A stretch of 64,000 bases of DNA from a virus: IMG/VR virus record IMGVR_UViG_3300042900_000746, positions 62,001 through 126,000 of that record. One strand, written 5' to 3'. The position numbers were made by a program, and so were the translations under genes. Below, piece by piece: positions 11,801-21,008 of this stretch. The notes below the pieces were generated by a model. It searched no databases and had not been told where the DNA came from. It saw nothing but the letters and a program-made list of their open reading frames with translations. Within the stretch, counting starts at the first letter, position 1. Every line of letters begins with the position of its first letter.

Positions 11801-13725
11801 TCAATTGCAAAACGATGAGTGTCAGGAACAACCATTTGCATGAAGTCGCCCTTCATTCTAAATGCCTCTGTTGCAAAGAAGGTGTGCATCATGTTCATCA
11901 TTGTTGGATTTTGCTTTGGACTAACGCCACTCCTCATCATGTCTAATATGGAATTAGCAAATTCTTTATTTCTCACCGCAGAAAGACGTGAATGTGATGG
12001 GAGATGACTTATATCGCGCTGTGATGCTTCTTCTAGCATCGCCCTTACCTTACGGGGCACTGTGCCACTGTTGATTGCGCTTTCGAATTCTCGAAGAACA
12101 CTTTGGCCTCTTTGTTCCATTGCGTCCAGTGTTGCTCGATCAGCAAAAACTTCCGGATGAAAGGCAGCCGATACTGGATCCGAATACACTAACTCGCGCC
12201 CTGAGCCCATTCCGCTTAAAGTTAATATATCAGTTTTTCCTGCAAAACCTAATTCTGGCTTAAATGCAAATTTACTGGCAATCATTGTATATTTTTCTAA
12301 TTGCTTGTCGAATTCTACTGCTTGACCAGCTGTTTTCAAATCTCCGTATTTAGCAGCGTGGCCTCTGATGGTGAACTGGTCAAGTCCTCCAGTAGCTTGA
12401 GCCCTAGAAGTCTGTCCTTTAATATTTTCCAACTGCTTTATTCTTATTGCTAGATCTTCCATCTCCTGAGAAGAGAGAGGTTTACCTAAACCTTGCTGCG
12501 CATTTTTTAATTTGTTTTTCAGAACATTTATTTCTTTGCGCATCGTTGTGTCGGTATATCCAGAGATCTTTTTCGCATTCATCAAATCAGATCCGTCGTA
12601 CGCAAATTCGATATTGTCAAATAATTGTTTTACAAGACTTGCTCGTTTTTTGTCTCCATTAATAAAATTTGTTTCTAAATGTTTCATTAACTGATCACTA
12701 GCAAACTTGCCAGTTTTATTTGTTTCTTTGTATGCAAAGTCTGCGGAACGTATAACATTTTCAAATTCTGTTCTTTGCTTTTTAGTAAATTGGTTCAGTA
12801 TGCTTCCAACAAAATCTTCTGCATCTACGTTCTTATAATAAGCCGCTAACTCCTTACCTCTCATGGTGTTTCCAAAAGCTTTTGTTTTATCAGTTCCTTG
12901 ATAGGTCATTTTTTTCAATAACTCATACTGAGGATCTGGCACAAATATGGACGCGCTAAAAGTAGAACTTCCTCTTTTCCCAACAAAGTTTTCTAAATCA
13001 CCACCTGCTAAAGATACTTCTCTTTCAGAGGCTAATGACCTAAATCTTTTGGGTATTTTCAACAAATGGTCGACTAGTCTTCCAGATCTAAGTTTATTTG
13101 GATTCTTGCTAAGAACCTTCTCGGACATTACCCCTGGATCCAACATATCATGACCTGTCACGGATAAGAGTAGATTGGACTGATAACTAGTTAGCATGTT
13201 ACCTCCAGCTCTCATGGTTATCAATCTTGCGCTTTCATCATCAATAACAGTTATCCCCTGCAGCGAACCACGTTTTCTCAGTTTGTCTATCTCCATAGCA
13301 ATATTTTTAACTCCACCTTTGTCTTCATGGAGAGTTAACAAATCTACCTGCATATCTTTTATTGAACTTACGTCAATTCCGGCATCTTGCAGTAATTTGA
13401 TTTGGCTCGCTGAGAATGTCTGTGATTTGCTTTTTACGTCAGCCATTATTTCAGCCATACCACTTACTTTACTGCCTAATCTTGACTGTCCTGGTTTACT
13501 GTCTAAATTGTTAAATTGAGAAATTCTTAGTGTACCTGCTCGAGCAAAGGCTCTGTCGATAGATTTGAATGATTCACCAGTAGCACTCAAGACGAATTTT
13601 ATTTCATCTCCATCAGGTTCTATCTTTATAGCATTACCCATGCCATAAGACGTTCTCATCAAAGCAGATCTTGCGGCAGCCATTCTCTCTGGAAGGGTGT
13701 CGTACATTCTATTAATATCTACCAT
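8857..13725 (-). CDS. 1622-aa giant virion protein with RNA-polymerase-like barrel motif
   Basis: The start ATG overlaps the TAA of the 2212-aa gene (TAATG), which implies translational coupling. Mostly polar, helical sequence with a central stretch that resembles the double-psi barrel of RNA polymerase beta-prime: VVPDTHRFAI at residues 632-640 (compare RAPTLHRLGI), VSGHKMMLP at 683-691 (compare IEGKAIQLHP) and GGFDLDDK at 703-710 (compare ADFDGD). The acidic motif is not the canonical DxDGD. A weaker lysine-containing segment, AAKYGDLK, lies near residue 455. Around residues 1505-1525 there is a glycine-rich hydrophobic helix (KKGALAIGGLIAGSLAY) followed by a Gly/Pro-rich tail. Position between the tape-measure candidate and the baseplate giant would also fit a second tail protein. 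The polymerase reading is a hypothesis; that it is a real virion-operon gene is secure. Confidence 0.8.
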   Translation of the reverse strand: MVDINRMYDTLPERMAAARSALMRTSYGMGNAIKIEPDGDEIKFVLSATGESFKSIDRAFARAGTLRISQFNNLDSKPGQSRLGSKVSGMAEIMADVKSKSQTFSASQIKLLQDAGIDVSSIKDMQVDLLTLHEDKGGVKNIAMEIDKLRKRGSLQGITVIDDESARLITMRAGGNMLTSYQSNLLLSVTGHDMLDPGVMSEKVLSKNPNKLRSGRLVDHLLKIPKRFRSLASEREVSLAGGDLENFVGKRGSSTFSASIFVPDPQYELLKKMTYQGTDKTKAFGNTMRGKELAAYYKNVDAEDFVGSILNQFTKKQRTEFENVIRSADFAYKETNKTGKFASDQLMKHLETNFINGDKKRASLVKQLFDNIEFAYDGSDLMNAKKISGYTDTTMRKEINVLKNKLKNAQQGLGKPLSSQEMEDLAIRIKQLENIKGQTSRAQATGGLDQFTIRGHAAKYGDLKTAGQAVEFDKQLEKYTMIASKFAFKPELGFAGKTDILTLSGMGSGRELVYSDPVSAAFHPEVFADRATLDAMEQRGQSVLREFESAINSGTVPRKVRAMLEEASQRDISHLPSHSRLSAVRNKEFANSILDMMRSGVSPKQNPTMMNMMHTFFATEAFRMKGDFMQMVVPDTHRFAIDSEAILMGTEKGKMILNKGRGYDRISIEGLGDVKHDILKFRVSGHKMMLPADSIGKYRHALGGFDLDDKVLEKVLTYKDNQGLTRLGFNISRQPSGPEELIFARMNMDQDTIRGLFGGREDSSSVMEFRKSLDSLTQSTSNTAHKKTYRILQDILDGKHTDQTTVKGQIVKKDKTLSLNHIDDFEQAIVNVFGDLEARGVTTIQKLDIKRAEKIKRYGSSTLSVKDLSKRPDYTREGIFKAFIESGSFDMKDDFLETMRANNFDQKMINKFSKAADFEEMLKMMESTYETDPALRAIFQTAIDDFSVKKAIEGGDILGVYVNRSMTVGSVLNQYEAFLNDAGTSKATKEYMLKNYKIGLLAQDEAIDASVGVSFASSRNLSQNVGSLLSSADNANYMKDVGVQKALVKLGLSGADLGLDVFGEQSIEGLGKMIGFSRAVGSSDDSLLLGIDEFLLKDRIRDTDTKSILDNMITGMEDAQRQGLATAVDLDKTLKELKDISASNDASKIKEELIKRIGLNADHSFASISRVHDVGVRYSSYLDSVNRSSISRIPSDDILSSTRTSREADSVARSIIATHKDELDRIFNTTTDSIKTMNQTELFNHSALLDNIGEKVLRDIGQASQLVGMSSVDLVNAIDKVTAGTRVDIGGLRHLTSLQAGELPEDAERAAKAIQDVRTYRRVKHYESFDQDYANQVRASLGNKGTMEDLEIEAKKRLKSVKEAQQRIDDGTNTMLDIFETTNEQNDVFRALLGQSDEIADDLVRGNANHQVALIRAQMQKDELAQAGLINIDPSTGLIDDVTPGTLGTAGVLDADAARTAFGDDGLADNIINSITDLDDGLVENKAVYKRIGEKMGDLKDLFKNPTIKKGALAIGGLIAGSLAYSEIRDRTHEDMAGPPLLPGGSAYESGYPNRVPQIGTFGGPGYDPGVSYKVNLYGDQDTVGRFNAAAGGLVNGNINTTMYNRIPNVAQDPYAEMAANY

Positions 13726-16700
13726 TATCTAACTCCCGCCGAAACGTCAATGCCCTGTGAGCCAAAAGGATTCATAACTGGAGTAACACTTCCGGAAAAT
13801 CCAAATCCATTCATCAGTTGGCGCAATTTATCAAGAGTGCTATTTCCATCGCTGCTTTTCCCAAATTGGGGATAACTAGGATTAGCTAAATTTGCTTCAC
13901 GAATCTGCTGAGGGAAATATCCCATTTGAGACATTTCTATACCCATAGATTCTCCTGTTTTAATTTTTACTTGTTCTAAGTTTGTGTTGGGGTGCCATCC
14001 TTCCCATGACGCATCCGGTAGTTCATGCCGTGTAAAATAATCGTCGAGATCTGGTCTTTGTTCAACATTCATACCCCATGATGCTTCATATATTCTTCTC
14101 TCTAGACGTCCTGCAGTAGAGAGTATCCTGCCCCTTTCTCCTTCTGGAGCATTAAGCATGGCTTTAAAGTGTTCTCTTTTTCTTTTTGGAATAGATAGAG
14201 ATAATGTATCAATGTCTTTACCATAAAGATCCGCACCATACATTGTTCTTTTTGCAGCCATCCCATAGTCTAATGCTGCTTTTTCATCCCCTGAAGATTT
14301 AGCCATAGTTTCTAATCTTTTATTTTTTACATAATTTAAGATGTCCGAATATTCTTCTAATGCTAATTCTTTTTTTCTTTGCTTCGGTATAAATCTTTCA
14401 CCAGTTATTAATTCTGAAGCCTGCCCGTATGTTGATGCTGCCAGACCGGTAGTCACACCAACCGCTGTTCCCAGCAGTTTAGCTTTAGCTGTTCTGCCAA
14501 AAAGTGATCCGGCAATACCTAGTCCAGTCGCTGCTGTTATGGGATCTCTTTGTGTAGATTTGTCAATCATTGGTTTGATATAACTATCGTATGGTCTTTG
14601 CCATTCAGGGAACGTAGCACCATATACATGCTTCCTTTCCCAATCTTCAGTAGCTGTTCTTTTTCCTATTGTTTTGTTAATAGCAAAGTTGTCGGAATGA
14701 GCTATATATTCGCCAATTCTTCCTGCGCCAAATTTTAATGGATGTTGCCCCATTTCTTCAGCTGATGACCCCTTGTATTTATAATCAGTAAATTCATTTT
14801 TAGTTGCCATACTTTCAACTTGGGATCTTATATCAGCTACTTTATTTCTTTCAGCGGGACCTAAATCCATGCTGTCAATTTTTTTATCTAATGTTTTATA
14901 TTGCTGAGAATATGGCGCAACATCTCCTAATATTTTCAATTGATCTAATGCGCCGTATGATCCAGTTGAATCTGGATTTAATCTATTAAACCTTTCATAC
15001 CCTACTCCCGGTAGTCTCAGTTCACCTTCTTGCACCTTAGTGTATGGATCTCCTCTAGTGAAGTCCGTAAAATATTCAGAACCAGGAAGGAATGGATACT
15101 GTTTACCCATTGTGTTTTCTATTGGGTTTATATAGTCTACGCCAGTTCTTTCTTTTGGAATAAATCTTCTAACAATTTCAGAGAATTCCAGGTTGCCCAA
15201 TCCTTCTCTGTTGCCCAGCGGTGCGTCTCCTAATCCTCCAAGATTTAAATCCCAAAATGCTCGAGTACTTCCATAAGCTTTTGATGCCGACTGCAAAACG
15301 CTTCTTTGAGGCTGATAATCTTGCTGACCAAATCCTAATGATTTTCTTAAATTGCCAAAACCAAAACCATAGATACCAGCCATTTCTTGCATTCTGAATC
15401 CAAGCTCACCTGCCTGGAAGGAACTAGTACTGGGTTCTAACGGAGCACCAGCTCCGACTATTCTGGGAGCCATTACGCCAGACACCTTGGGTGGACCATA
15501 AGCTAAATCGCTGTATTGAGAGTTTACATCTTTTAGTGAAGACCTAACCATCGACCCAGCAGCGCCGGTACTTCCAGCTCTGCTAGCCAACATTGAGTTG
15601 ACCCCAGAGATGCCTGTAGCTCCGCTGGAGCCGATTGGTGAACCAGGCCTAGCTGTCATTGCCCCAGAGCCAGTCAGGGGCATTCCAGGGGGCCCTCCAG
15701 CCATATCTCTTGTGAACCCCACTCCGTCTATGTAGCTTGAAGTCATTCCATACGCAGACGCGTCATAGGCCCCAGATTGACCTGCATTTGTATAATTAGC
15801 CAATCCTTGTGCTGTTTCATCCTCGTGCATTAGCACTTGAGGCTTTAGTAGTTTTCCGACTGTCATATTTGCGAGTGGGACAAGTGGACCAAAAGGACCG
15901 GTAAAATATTCACCGCTGACTGGGTATGGTCTGTCTTCGTAGTGCTTACGTTCAAATCTATAAGGATCTAATGGTCTTAGTGGCGAAATATCATTATAAA
16001 ATAAGAATTTTTCAGCTGGACTTCCGTATGTATCACTGGTGAACATGGCGCCTGCTTGAAGTTTTCGATACCAAGAAGGCCTGTAATACTGGATCTTTCC
16101 ACCTTTAAATGGAGTATTACCTAAAGGCCAAAATCTTCCTTGTCTTATTGGTACTTCTCCCTCAACCAATTGCTCTTTCTTTTCGTCATATGTCATACCA
16201 CCAGGAGTCAGCCCTGCAGATAAAGACTGCAGTTCCATCGCACCTTTTGCTACCTGGCCCAATACTAATGGCGAATAGACCCTTTCTCCTCTGTCATCCT
16301 TTTCATTGACCATCCCACCCATTGTTCTATCTACAGTAAGTGCCGTAACTCCAGCTGCATACATTGGCAGTACCCTCTTGCCAACCATTCCTGTTGCAAA
16401 AAGGTCTAGTGGTCCCTTAAAGTCAGAAACATTTAACTGCATCCCCAGTGTACCGAAATATCTATTTAGTCTTTCTACGCCCTGAGAAACTGGTATGCTC
16501 GCGGTAGAGAAACTTTGTGGATCAGAATACGTTGTTAATCCAATTGCGCTTTTGATCGCACCCATTGGATCTCTTCCAAAAACTGTTCCAAAAGTTGGAA
16601 CAACAGTTATACTTTGCCCAGAACCAAGTGGGTCTACAGCTAAATCATCCGCCTGATACCCAGATGTCCCGAGTGCTTTTTGTTTTAAGGAAACTAGTGG

Positions 16701-19700
16701 TGAGAATTTTTTACGAATACCCGTAGAAATTTTGCTCATCTCTGACTTAGCAAAGGGGTCAAACATACTCTTTAAACTACCGTTATTGGATCTTGAAAGT
16801 TCAAACATCTCTACTGCACCAGCACGAGCGTTTTCTAAATTCCCAGCCGAGTGTTTAAATGTTTTAAATGCACTCATGTTGAACATAGTGGACAGAGCTG
16901 CTGCTTGAGCTTCAACTCTCTCCGATGAACTGATGGCTCCAGATTTAATTAATTTGTCAACAACGGTTTGCATTTCGATGAATATATTTCCACTGCTACC
17001 TGCTTGCATTTGATTAGATTGAGAAATGTACCTAAATATTTCATTTTTTAATTGATCTAATTTAGTGGTAATAGTCGGAGACTTTTCCGCCATTTGCGAC
17101 ATTGCATTGAGATTAGTAGAATCCTTTAAATTTCTTATTCTCGATGAAGAAGCGTTCAACATTGTTGGGTCTACGCCCTGTCTCCTGAGTTGTTGAGACA
17201 CTAGTTTTTGAGCTGCTAATAAATCATCTGCGAACTTGACAGCGTCTTCTGCTGTTTCGATTGAGCTAGCGGTTCTTCCTCCAAATGTGAATAGACCTGG
17301 GTTAAGAGTTTCTAGTTCTTTCATTACCTTGACTGGAGTGCCATATCTAAGGGATTCTTTAGACAAAGAGTGCATTCCCCTTAAGAGATCTGCTTCAGAA
17401 AAATCATCTACTACATTTCCCAGATCATCTACTACACGAAGCCCTCCACTTGTTTGTTTGTCTATTTTTATTAATCTTTCTTTTCCGCCAGAATTATATT
17501 TCAAGTCATCGCCAGATAATAGTCGAGCCATAACTCCATTATTACTTAAATCCGTAGAACGATTCTTAAACCTAGAAGCTAGTCCGAACAATGAGTTTGG
17601 TTGTTCAGGATCAATGCTCATTTTTTTCTTGAAACGTAATGCTCTTTCTCCACCAAGAATTCTATCTAAAAATTTTGAACCGCTTGAATCTCTAATCTCA
17701 TTAATTGTTTGACCCTGCATATTTGCCGCAAAACGAGTATGTCTTGTTAGCAGGTCTGTGGTATTCGTGGGCAGTGCTCTATAGGTTCCACTCATCAAAG
17801 AACTATGAATTGTTTCCGATACATTATCTGTATCAAAGGCCATTAATTTACCCTTGGAGCCTTTTGTTTTAAACCACATATGGAAATCAGATTTAGTACT
17901 AGCTCCCTCAGGCATAAACGGTTGGACAGATCTAGATGATACATACTGTAGTGGTGATCTATTGGCCATTTCCGAGAATGACCTATATCCAAATAGGTCA
18001 GCTGGATTGAATCCTAGAATTGGGATCTTAAACTCTGAAGCAAAAAAGTTTGCTGTTTTAGAAAATGTAGATTTAACTGATGTAAAATCTAATATTTGAC
18101 CGGATCTAGATTGATATACTCCATCCATTTTGCTAAATCCAATTGATTTAGAAACTGGATCGTTAATAGCCATTCTTGAAGCTAAGTCGTGGATTATCTT
18201 TTGTTCTGGTTCTGACATATGAGAGAAGCGTCCAGATTGTCGAGCTTCGTCAATTGTTAAAGATTTTAATCCGAATAGATTATGTCCACCGCCAGAAACA
18301 CCAGAAGTCATTTGACGATTCTTAATTAAGAAAGCTCTTAAGTCTGTAAATTGATTTGGATCAAAACCACGTTTTCTCAAGCCCGCTGTGACTATGTCAT
18401 TGGATACTTGTCGCCCAGTGCTATCTGTTAAATTTATTCCTAATGTTTGAGCAGTTTTTCTTTGCAAAAATTCTGTTTTAGCTGCAGTTTGTGGGCCAGT
18501 GAAATCATTATAGTTAGCCTTCATTGGCTTGAGTATTCCGCCACCAATTGTAGTTAAATCATCTCTATAAAATTTATTCCAGTTTTTTTCTATTTTATTA
18601 TTTAAACCTTTTTGGAATTCCTTAGAAGCAAATATATCTCTTGCGTCTTCAACTGAGTTCTTGAGCGCGTTGGGTTGAATTGCATCCTCAAAAGTTTTAC
18701 CGCCAGAGACTCCCTTGTATCTTTGTATTACTCTTGAAAAAAAGTCTTCACTTAGGCTTGCTGCGTCTGCGCCTTCTTCATAAATTTTAGTTTTACCAAT
18801 AGTTATTATATTGGTGCTTTCCATATTGGATCTTGGTAGTCGCACCTTTAAGTAATCTGTAAATTGTTTAGCCTGCTTACCGTCAAGCCCTCTTGATATC
18901 AACTGATCCTGAAGAAGATCTTTAAAAGCGTCAGTCTGTTGATTATATGCAAAGTTAGATCTTGGAAGGGATTCATTGCCTGGGCCCCCTCCGCCCATTA
19001 TCCTCACTCCTCTTGCAAAACTAGACAACCTACTAGAATGCTGGGACTGAATTTTGTGCATTGCGCTTTCTAGCGTTTGTGCAGCTTGAGGGGTGCCCCC
19101 CATTGACTTCAATACTCTAGCGTGAGCAATTGAATTTTCTAAGGCGTCATAACCTCTTCCTAAATTCTTGTATTCTTCTTTACCAGCAACAAATGCTTTT
19201 CTTAATCCACGGAATGCGGAGGGGAGTTCTGTGATAGATGCTGAAGTTTCACCAGAAGCGTCTTTGAAGCCCTTGAAGAATGCATTAGCTCCAGCCTTAT
19301 TTATAGCCTGCCTAGAAGCTCCCTGTGCTATCTCTGCATCGCGTGCCGCCTTGACTCCATGTCTAAGGCTCTGGAGATTTTGTACGAAACCCTGTTGATT
19401 TTGCGTGTAAGCCTTAGTGGCAGTGCTAAGTGCTCCTGAAGTTTGTGCAGAACTTTTTAGAAATTTGTTAGTCATAGTGGCAAAGTCGTGACCGACATCT
19501 GCCAAAGTTTCTGTTACATCAACAAAACCTTGACGTAATTTTTTATTAAAAGGAGTTAGATTTCGCATATCGTTCATTGAATACCTCAGGGTATTTAACG
19601 AACTCTTGCCAGCTCCTAATGCTGCTCCTGCGCCTTCAAATGGCGCTATCATAGTGGCCATCATAGTTAATGATGACTTGGTGAAATCAGCAATCACATC

Positions 19701-20363
19701 TGCTGGGTTATACCATTTTATTTTTCTCTGACCTTCTTCGCGTTCTCCAAAGATTGGGTCGACAATTGCTTTTTGCGCACCATACATTGCTGGTAATTCG
19801 TAGGGCATTCTTCGGCCAGCTCGGACCAATCTCTGTTGTAGCTCATCCCTATATTGCCATACGGCTGGAGGCTCATTGCCCAAAAAGTTAGATCCTGCAA
19901 GATTTTTTTCTTCTTTAGTTAGGTATTGATAGCCATGTCTTTCGCTAACAATTCCATCATATCCAGTAGTTAGCTGCCCTTGGCGCTCATATACTAACTT
20001 GGAATAAACATCGCTTTCACCTTCTACATACCTGCTAACACCTTGCAGCTCATCTAAATGGCGACGAATTTCAACAGCGCTTTTAACCATTTTTGTTGCA
20101 AGTGGTTTGCCATTGTCAGAAGAAGTTTGTAAAAACTTTGCTAGTTTTAATCCACCACGCTTAGTGACTTTTGAAGCTACACCAGAAGCTACCATTACAG
20201 TAGCCGTCGAGGCAAAGAATTTCATTATAGGATGGCCATTTAAGGCCCTGCTAATCATTCCAGAGTTTGATGCTGTACCTTCAGATTCACCCTCATTTAT
20301 GGGCAAATCTCTAGACGTTACACCGTATCCTAAGTTTTGTATTGGCCCTGGATCGCGTATCAA
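13725..20363 (-). CDS. 2212-aa giant tail protein, tape-measure candidate
   Basis: Directly follows the tail chaperone pair, the usual place of the tape measure gene, and is among the longest genes here. The frame begins at a TTG preceded by AGGGAG at 5 bases; the first in-frame ATGs come later, so TTG is the likely start. Hydrophobic segments lie at residues about 48-66, 225-250 and about 1940-1975 (GLGIAGSLF then LLGTAVGVTTGLAAS). Residues about 1380-1510 form an aromatic/proline module (PIRQGRFWPLG, YYRPSWYRKL, RPYPVSGEYF, GKLLKPQVLMH) that I have seen in other very long phage virion proteins, function unknown. Residues 1520-1660 are Gly/Ser/Pro-rich. If it is the tape measure, the usual 0.15 nm per residue predicts a tail near 330 nm. 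An ejected internal protein is the alternative. Confidence 0.75.
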   Translation of the reverse strand: MIRDPGPIQNLGYGVTSRDLPINEGESEGTASNSGMISRALNGHPIMKFFASTATVMVASGVASKVTKRGGLKLAKFLQTSSDNGKPLATKMVKSAVEIRRHLDELQGVSRYVEGESDVYSKLVYERQGQLTTGYDGIVSERHGYQYLTKEEKNLAGSNFLGNEPPAVWQYRDELQQRLVRAGRRMPYELPAMYGAQKAIVDPIFGEREEGQRKIKWYNPADVIADFTKSSLTMMATMIAPFEGAGAALGAGKSSLNTLRYSMNDMRNLTPFNKKLRQGFVDVTETLADVGHDFATMTNKFLKSSAQTSGALSTATKAYTQNQQGFVQNLQSLRHGVKAARDAEIAQGASRQAINKAGANAFFKGFKDASGETSASITELPSAFRGLRKAFVAGKEEYKNLGRGYDALENSIAHARVLKSMGGTPQAAQTLESAMHKIQSQHSSRLSSFARGVRIMGGGGPGNESLPRSNFAYNQQTDAFKDLLQDQLISRGLDGKQAKQFTDYLKVRLPRSNMESTNIITIGKTKIYEEGADAASLSEDFFSRVIQRYKGVSGGKTFEDAIQPNALKNSVEDARDIFASKEFQKGLNNKIEKNWNKFYRDDLTTIGGGILKPMKANYNDFTGPQTAAKTEFLQRKTAQTLGINLTDSTGRQVSNDIVTAGLRKRGFDPNQFTDLRAFLIKNRQMTSGVSGGGHNLFGLKSLTIDEARQSGRFSHMSEPEQKIIHDLASRMAINDPVSKSIGFSKMDGVYQSRSGQILDFTSVKSTFSKTANFFASEFKIPILGFNPADLFGYRSFSEMANRSPLQYVSSRSVQPFMPEGASTKSDFHMWFKTKGSKGKLMAFDTDNVSETIHSSLMSGTYRALPTNTTDLLTRHTRFAANMQGQTINEIRDSSGSKFLDRILGGERALRFKKKMSIDPEQPNSLFGLASRFKNRSTDLSNNGVMARLLSGDDLKYNSGGKERLIKIDKQTSGGLRVVDDLGNVVDDFSEADLLRGMHSLSKESLRYGTPVKVMKELETLNPGLFTFGGRTASSIETAEDAVKFADDLLAAQKLVSQQLRRQGVDPTMLNASSSRIRNLKDSTNLNAMSQMAEKSPTITTKLDQLKNEIFRYISQSNQMQAGSSGNIFIEMQTVVDKLIKSGAISSSERVEAQAAALSTMFNMSAFKTFKHSAGNLENARAGAVEMFELSRSNNGSLKSMFDPFAKSEMSKISTGIRKKFSPLVSLKQKALGTSGYQADDLAVDPLGSGQSITVVPTFGTVFGRDPMGAIKSAIGLTTYSDPQSFSTASIPVSQGVERLNRYFGTLGMQLNVSDFKGPLDLFATGMVGKRVLPMYAAGVTALTVDRTMGGMVNEKDDRGERVYSPLVLGQVAKGAMELQSLSAGLTPGGMTYDEKKEQLVEGEVPIRQGRFWPLGNTPFKGGKIQYYRPSWYRKLQAGAMFTSDTYGSPAEKFLFYNDISPLRPLDPYRFERKHYEDRPYPVSGEYFTGPFGPLVPLANMTVGKLLKPQVLMHEDETAQGLANYTNAGQSGAYDASAYGMTSSYIDGVGFTRDMAGGPPGMPLTGSGAMTARPGSPIGSSGATGISGVNSMLASRAGSTGAAGSMVRSSLKDVNSQYSDLAYGPPKVSGVMAPRIVGAGAPLEPSTSSFQAGELGFRMQEMAGIYGFGFGNLRKSLGFGQQDYQPQRSVLQSASKAYGSTRAFWDLNLGGLGDAPLGNREGLGNLEFSEIVRRFIPKERTGVDYINPIENTMGKQYPFLPGSEYFTDFTRGDPYTKVQEGELRLPGVGYERFNRLNPDSTGSYGALDQLKILGDVAPYSQQYKTLDKKIDSMDLGPAERNKVADIRSQVESMATKNEFTDYKYKGSSAEEMGQHPLKFGAGRIGEYIAHSDNFAINKTIGKRTATEDWERKHVYGATFPEWQRPYDSYIKPMIDKSTQRDPITAATGLGIAGSLFGRTAKAKLLGTAVGVTTGLAASTYGQASELITGERFIPKQRKKELALEEYSDILNYVKNKRLETMAKSSGDEKAALDYGMAAKRTMYGADLYGKDIDTLSLSIPKRKREHFKAMLNAPEGERGRILSTAGRLERRIYEASWGMNVEQRPDLDDYFTRHELPDASWEGWHPNTNLEQVKIKTGESMGIEMSQMGYFPQQIREANLANPSYPQFGKSSDGNSTLDKLRQLMNGFGFSGSVTPVMNPFGSQGIDVSAGVR

Positions 20364-20380
20364 TCTAACTCCCTAGATTA

Positions 20381-21004
20381 TTATCCCCATAGTTTTTGAG
20401 CGATGGGGTCTTCATATGTTGATGTTCCTGGCATCTTAGACAGATTATGTCGTGCTGCATGCATTTTCTGTTTTTCTAACTCTTCTTCAGGATCTATCAA
20501 CTGAAGAGTTAGATTAGTAGATTCAATGCCGTTAATGCCTTGTTTAATTTCTATTATTTTTTCAGCTAGGGCAACTCTTTCTGCTAATTGAGAAAAAGTC
20601 ATTTCGTCTAATTGCTCTGGGCTGTATGTACTTATAGTAGCGAGAACAAAGGCTTTCATTAAATTTTTAACTTCTGTTGCTTCTTCTCTTTTTTCTTGAA
20701 GAATTCTTTTTGCAAGTTTTGCAGAAGTTATCCCAGATATATCTAATACCTCCTGGGCTAAAGAAGAAACATTCCCAGGAGGTATTCGAGCAATATCAAA
20801 ATCTTCAGGATAAACAATCGTAAATTCTAAGACTAGATCTTCAACATCAGCCGAAGAAAAATCTTCCAGATCTTTATAATAAAGAATTTTATTATATTCT
20901 TTAAATGTTAGTTCTCTAAAAATTATATCTTTATTTTTAATATTAACAGAATAGATATTTCCATATCTGTTTTTAAGATCAAAGATTAATTGGCTGTCTA
21001 GCAT
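20381..21004 (-). CDS. Tail assembly chaperone-like protein, second copy
   Basis: 207-aa acidic, helical protein immediately upstream of the 2212-aa gene. It shares a pattern with its upstream neighbour: a beta stretch ending in IFRELTFKEY (neighbour: VWRVLNRVEY), then a Tyr-Pro pair, then SSLAQEVLDISG (neighbour: SLIAQEVLEASG). This marks the two as paralogues. Position before the tape-measure candidate is that of tail assembly chaperones, which bind the tape measure during tail building. Unlike classical chaperone pairs, this frame is closed by a TAG right before its own ATG, so it is translated separately and not by frameshifting. Function is inferred from position and pairing. Confidence 0.7.
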   Translation of the reverse strand: MLDSQLIFDLKNRYGNIYSVNIKNKDIIFRELTFKEYNKILYYKDLEDFSSADVEDLVLEFTIVYPEDFDIARIPPGNVSSLAQEVLDISGITSAKLAKRILQEKREEATEVKNLMKAFVLATISTYSPEQLDEMTFSQLAERVALAEKIIEIKQGINGIESTNLTLQLIDPEEELEKQKMHAARHNLSKMPGTSTYEDPIAQKLWG

Positions 21005-21008
21005 CTAA

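Noticed and set aside
12340-12385. AAKYGDLK in the 1622-aa protein as the RNA polymerase beta lysine motif
   Set aside because: Spacing of the two lysines is shorter than in known polymerases and surrounding sequence does not resemble the first barrel; kept only as a weak note.
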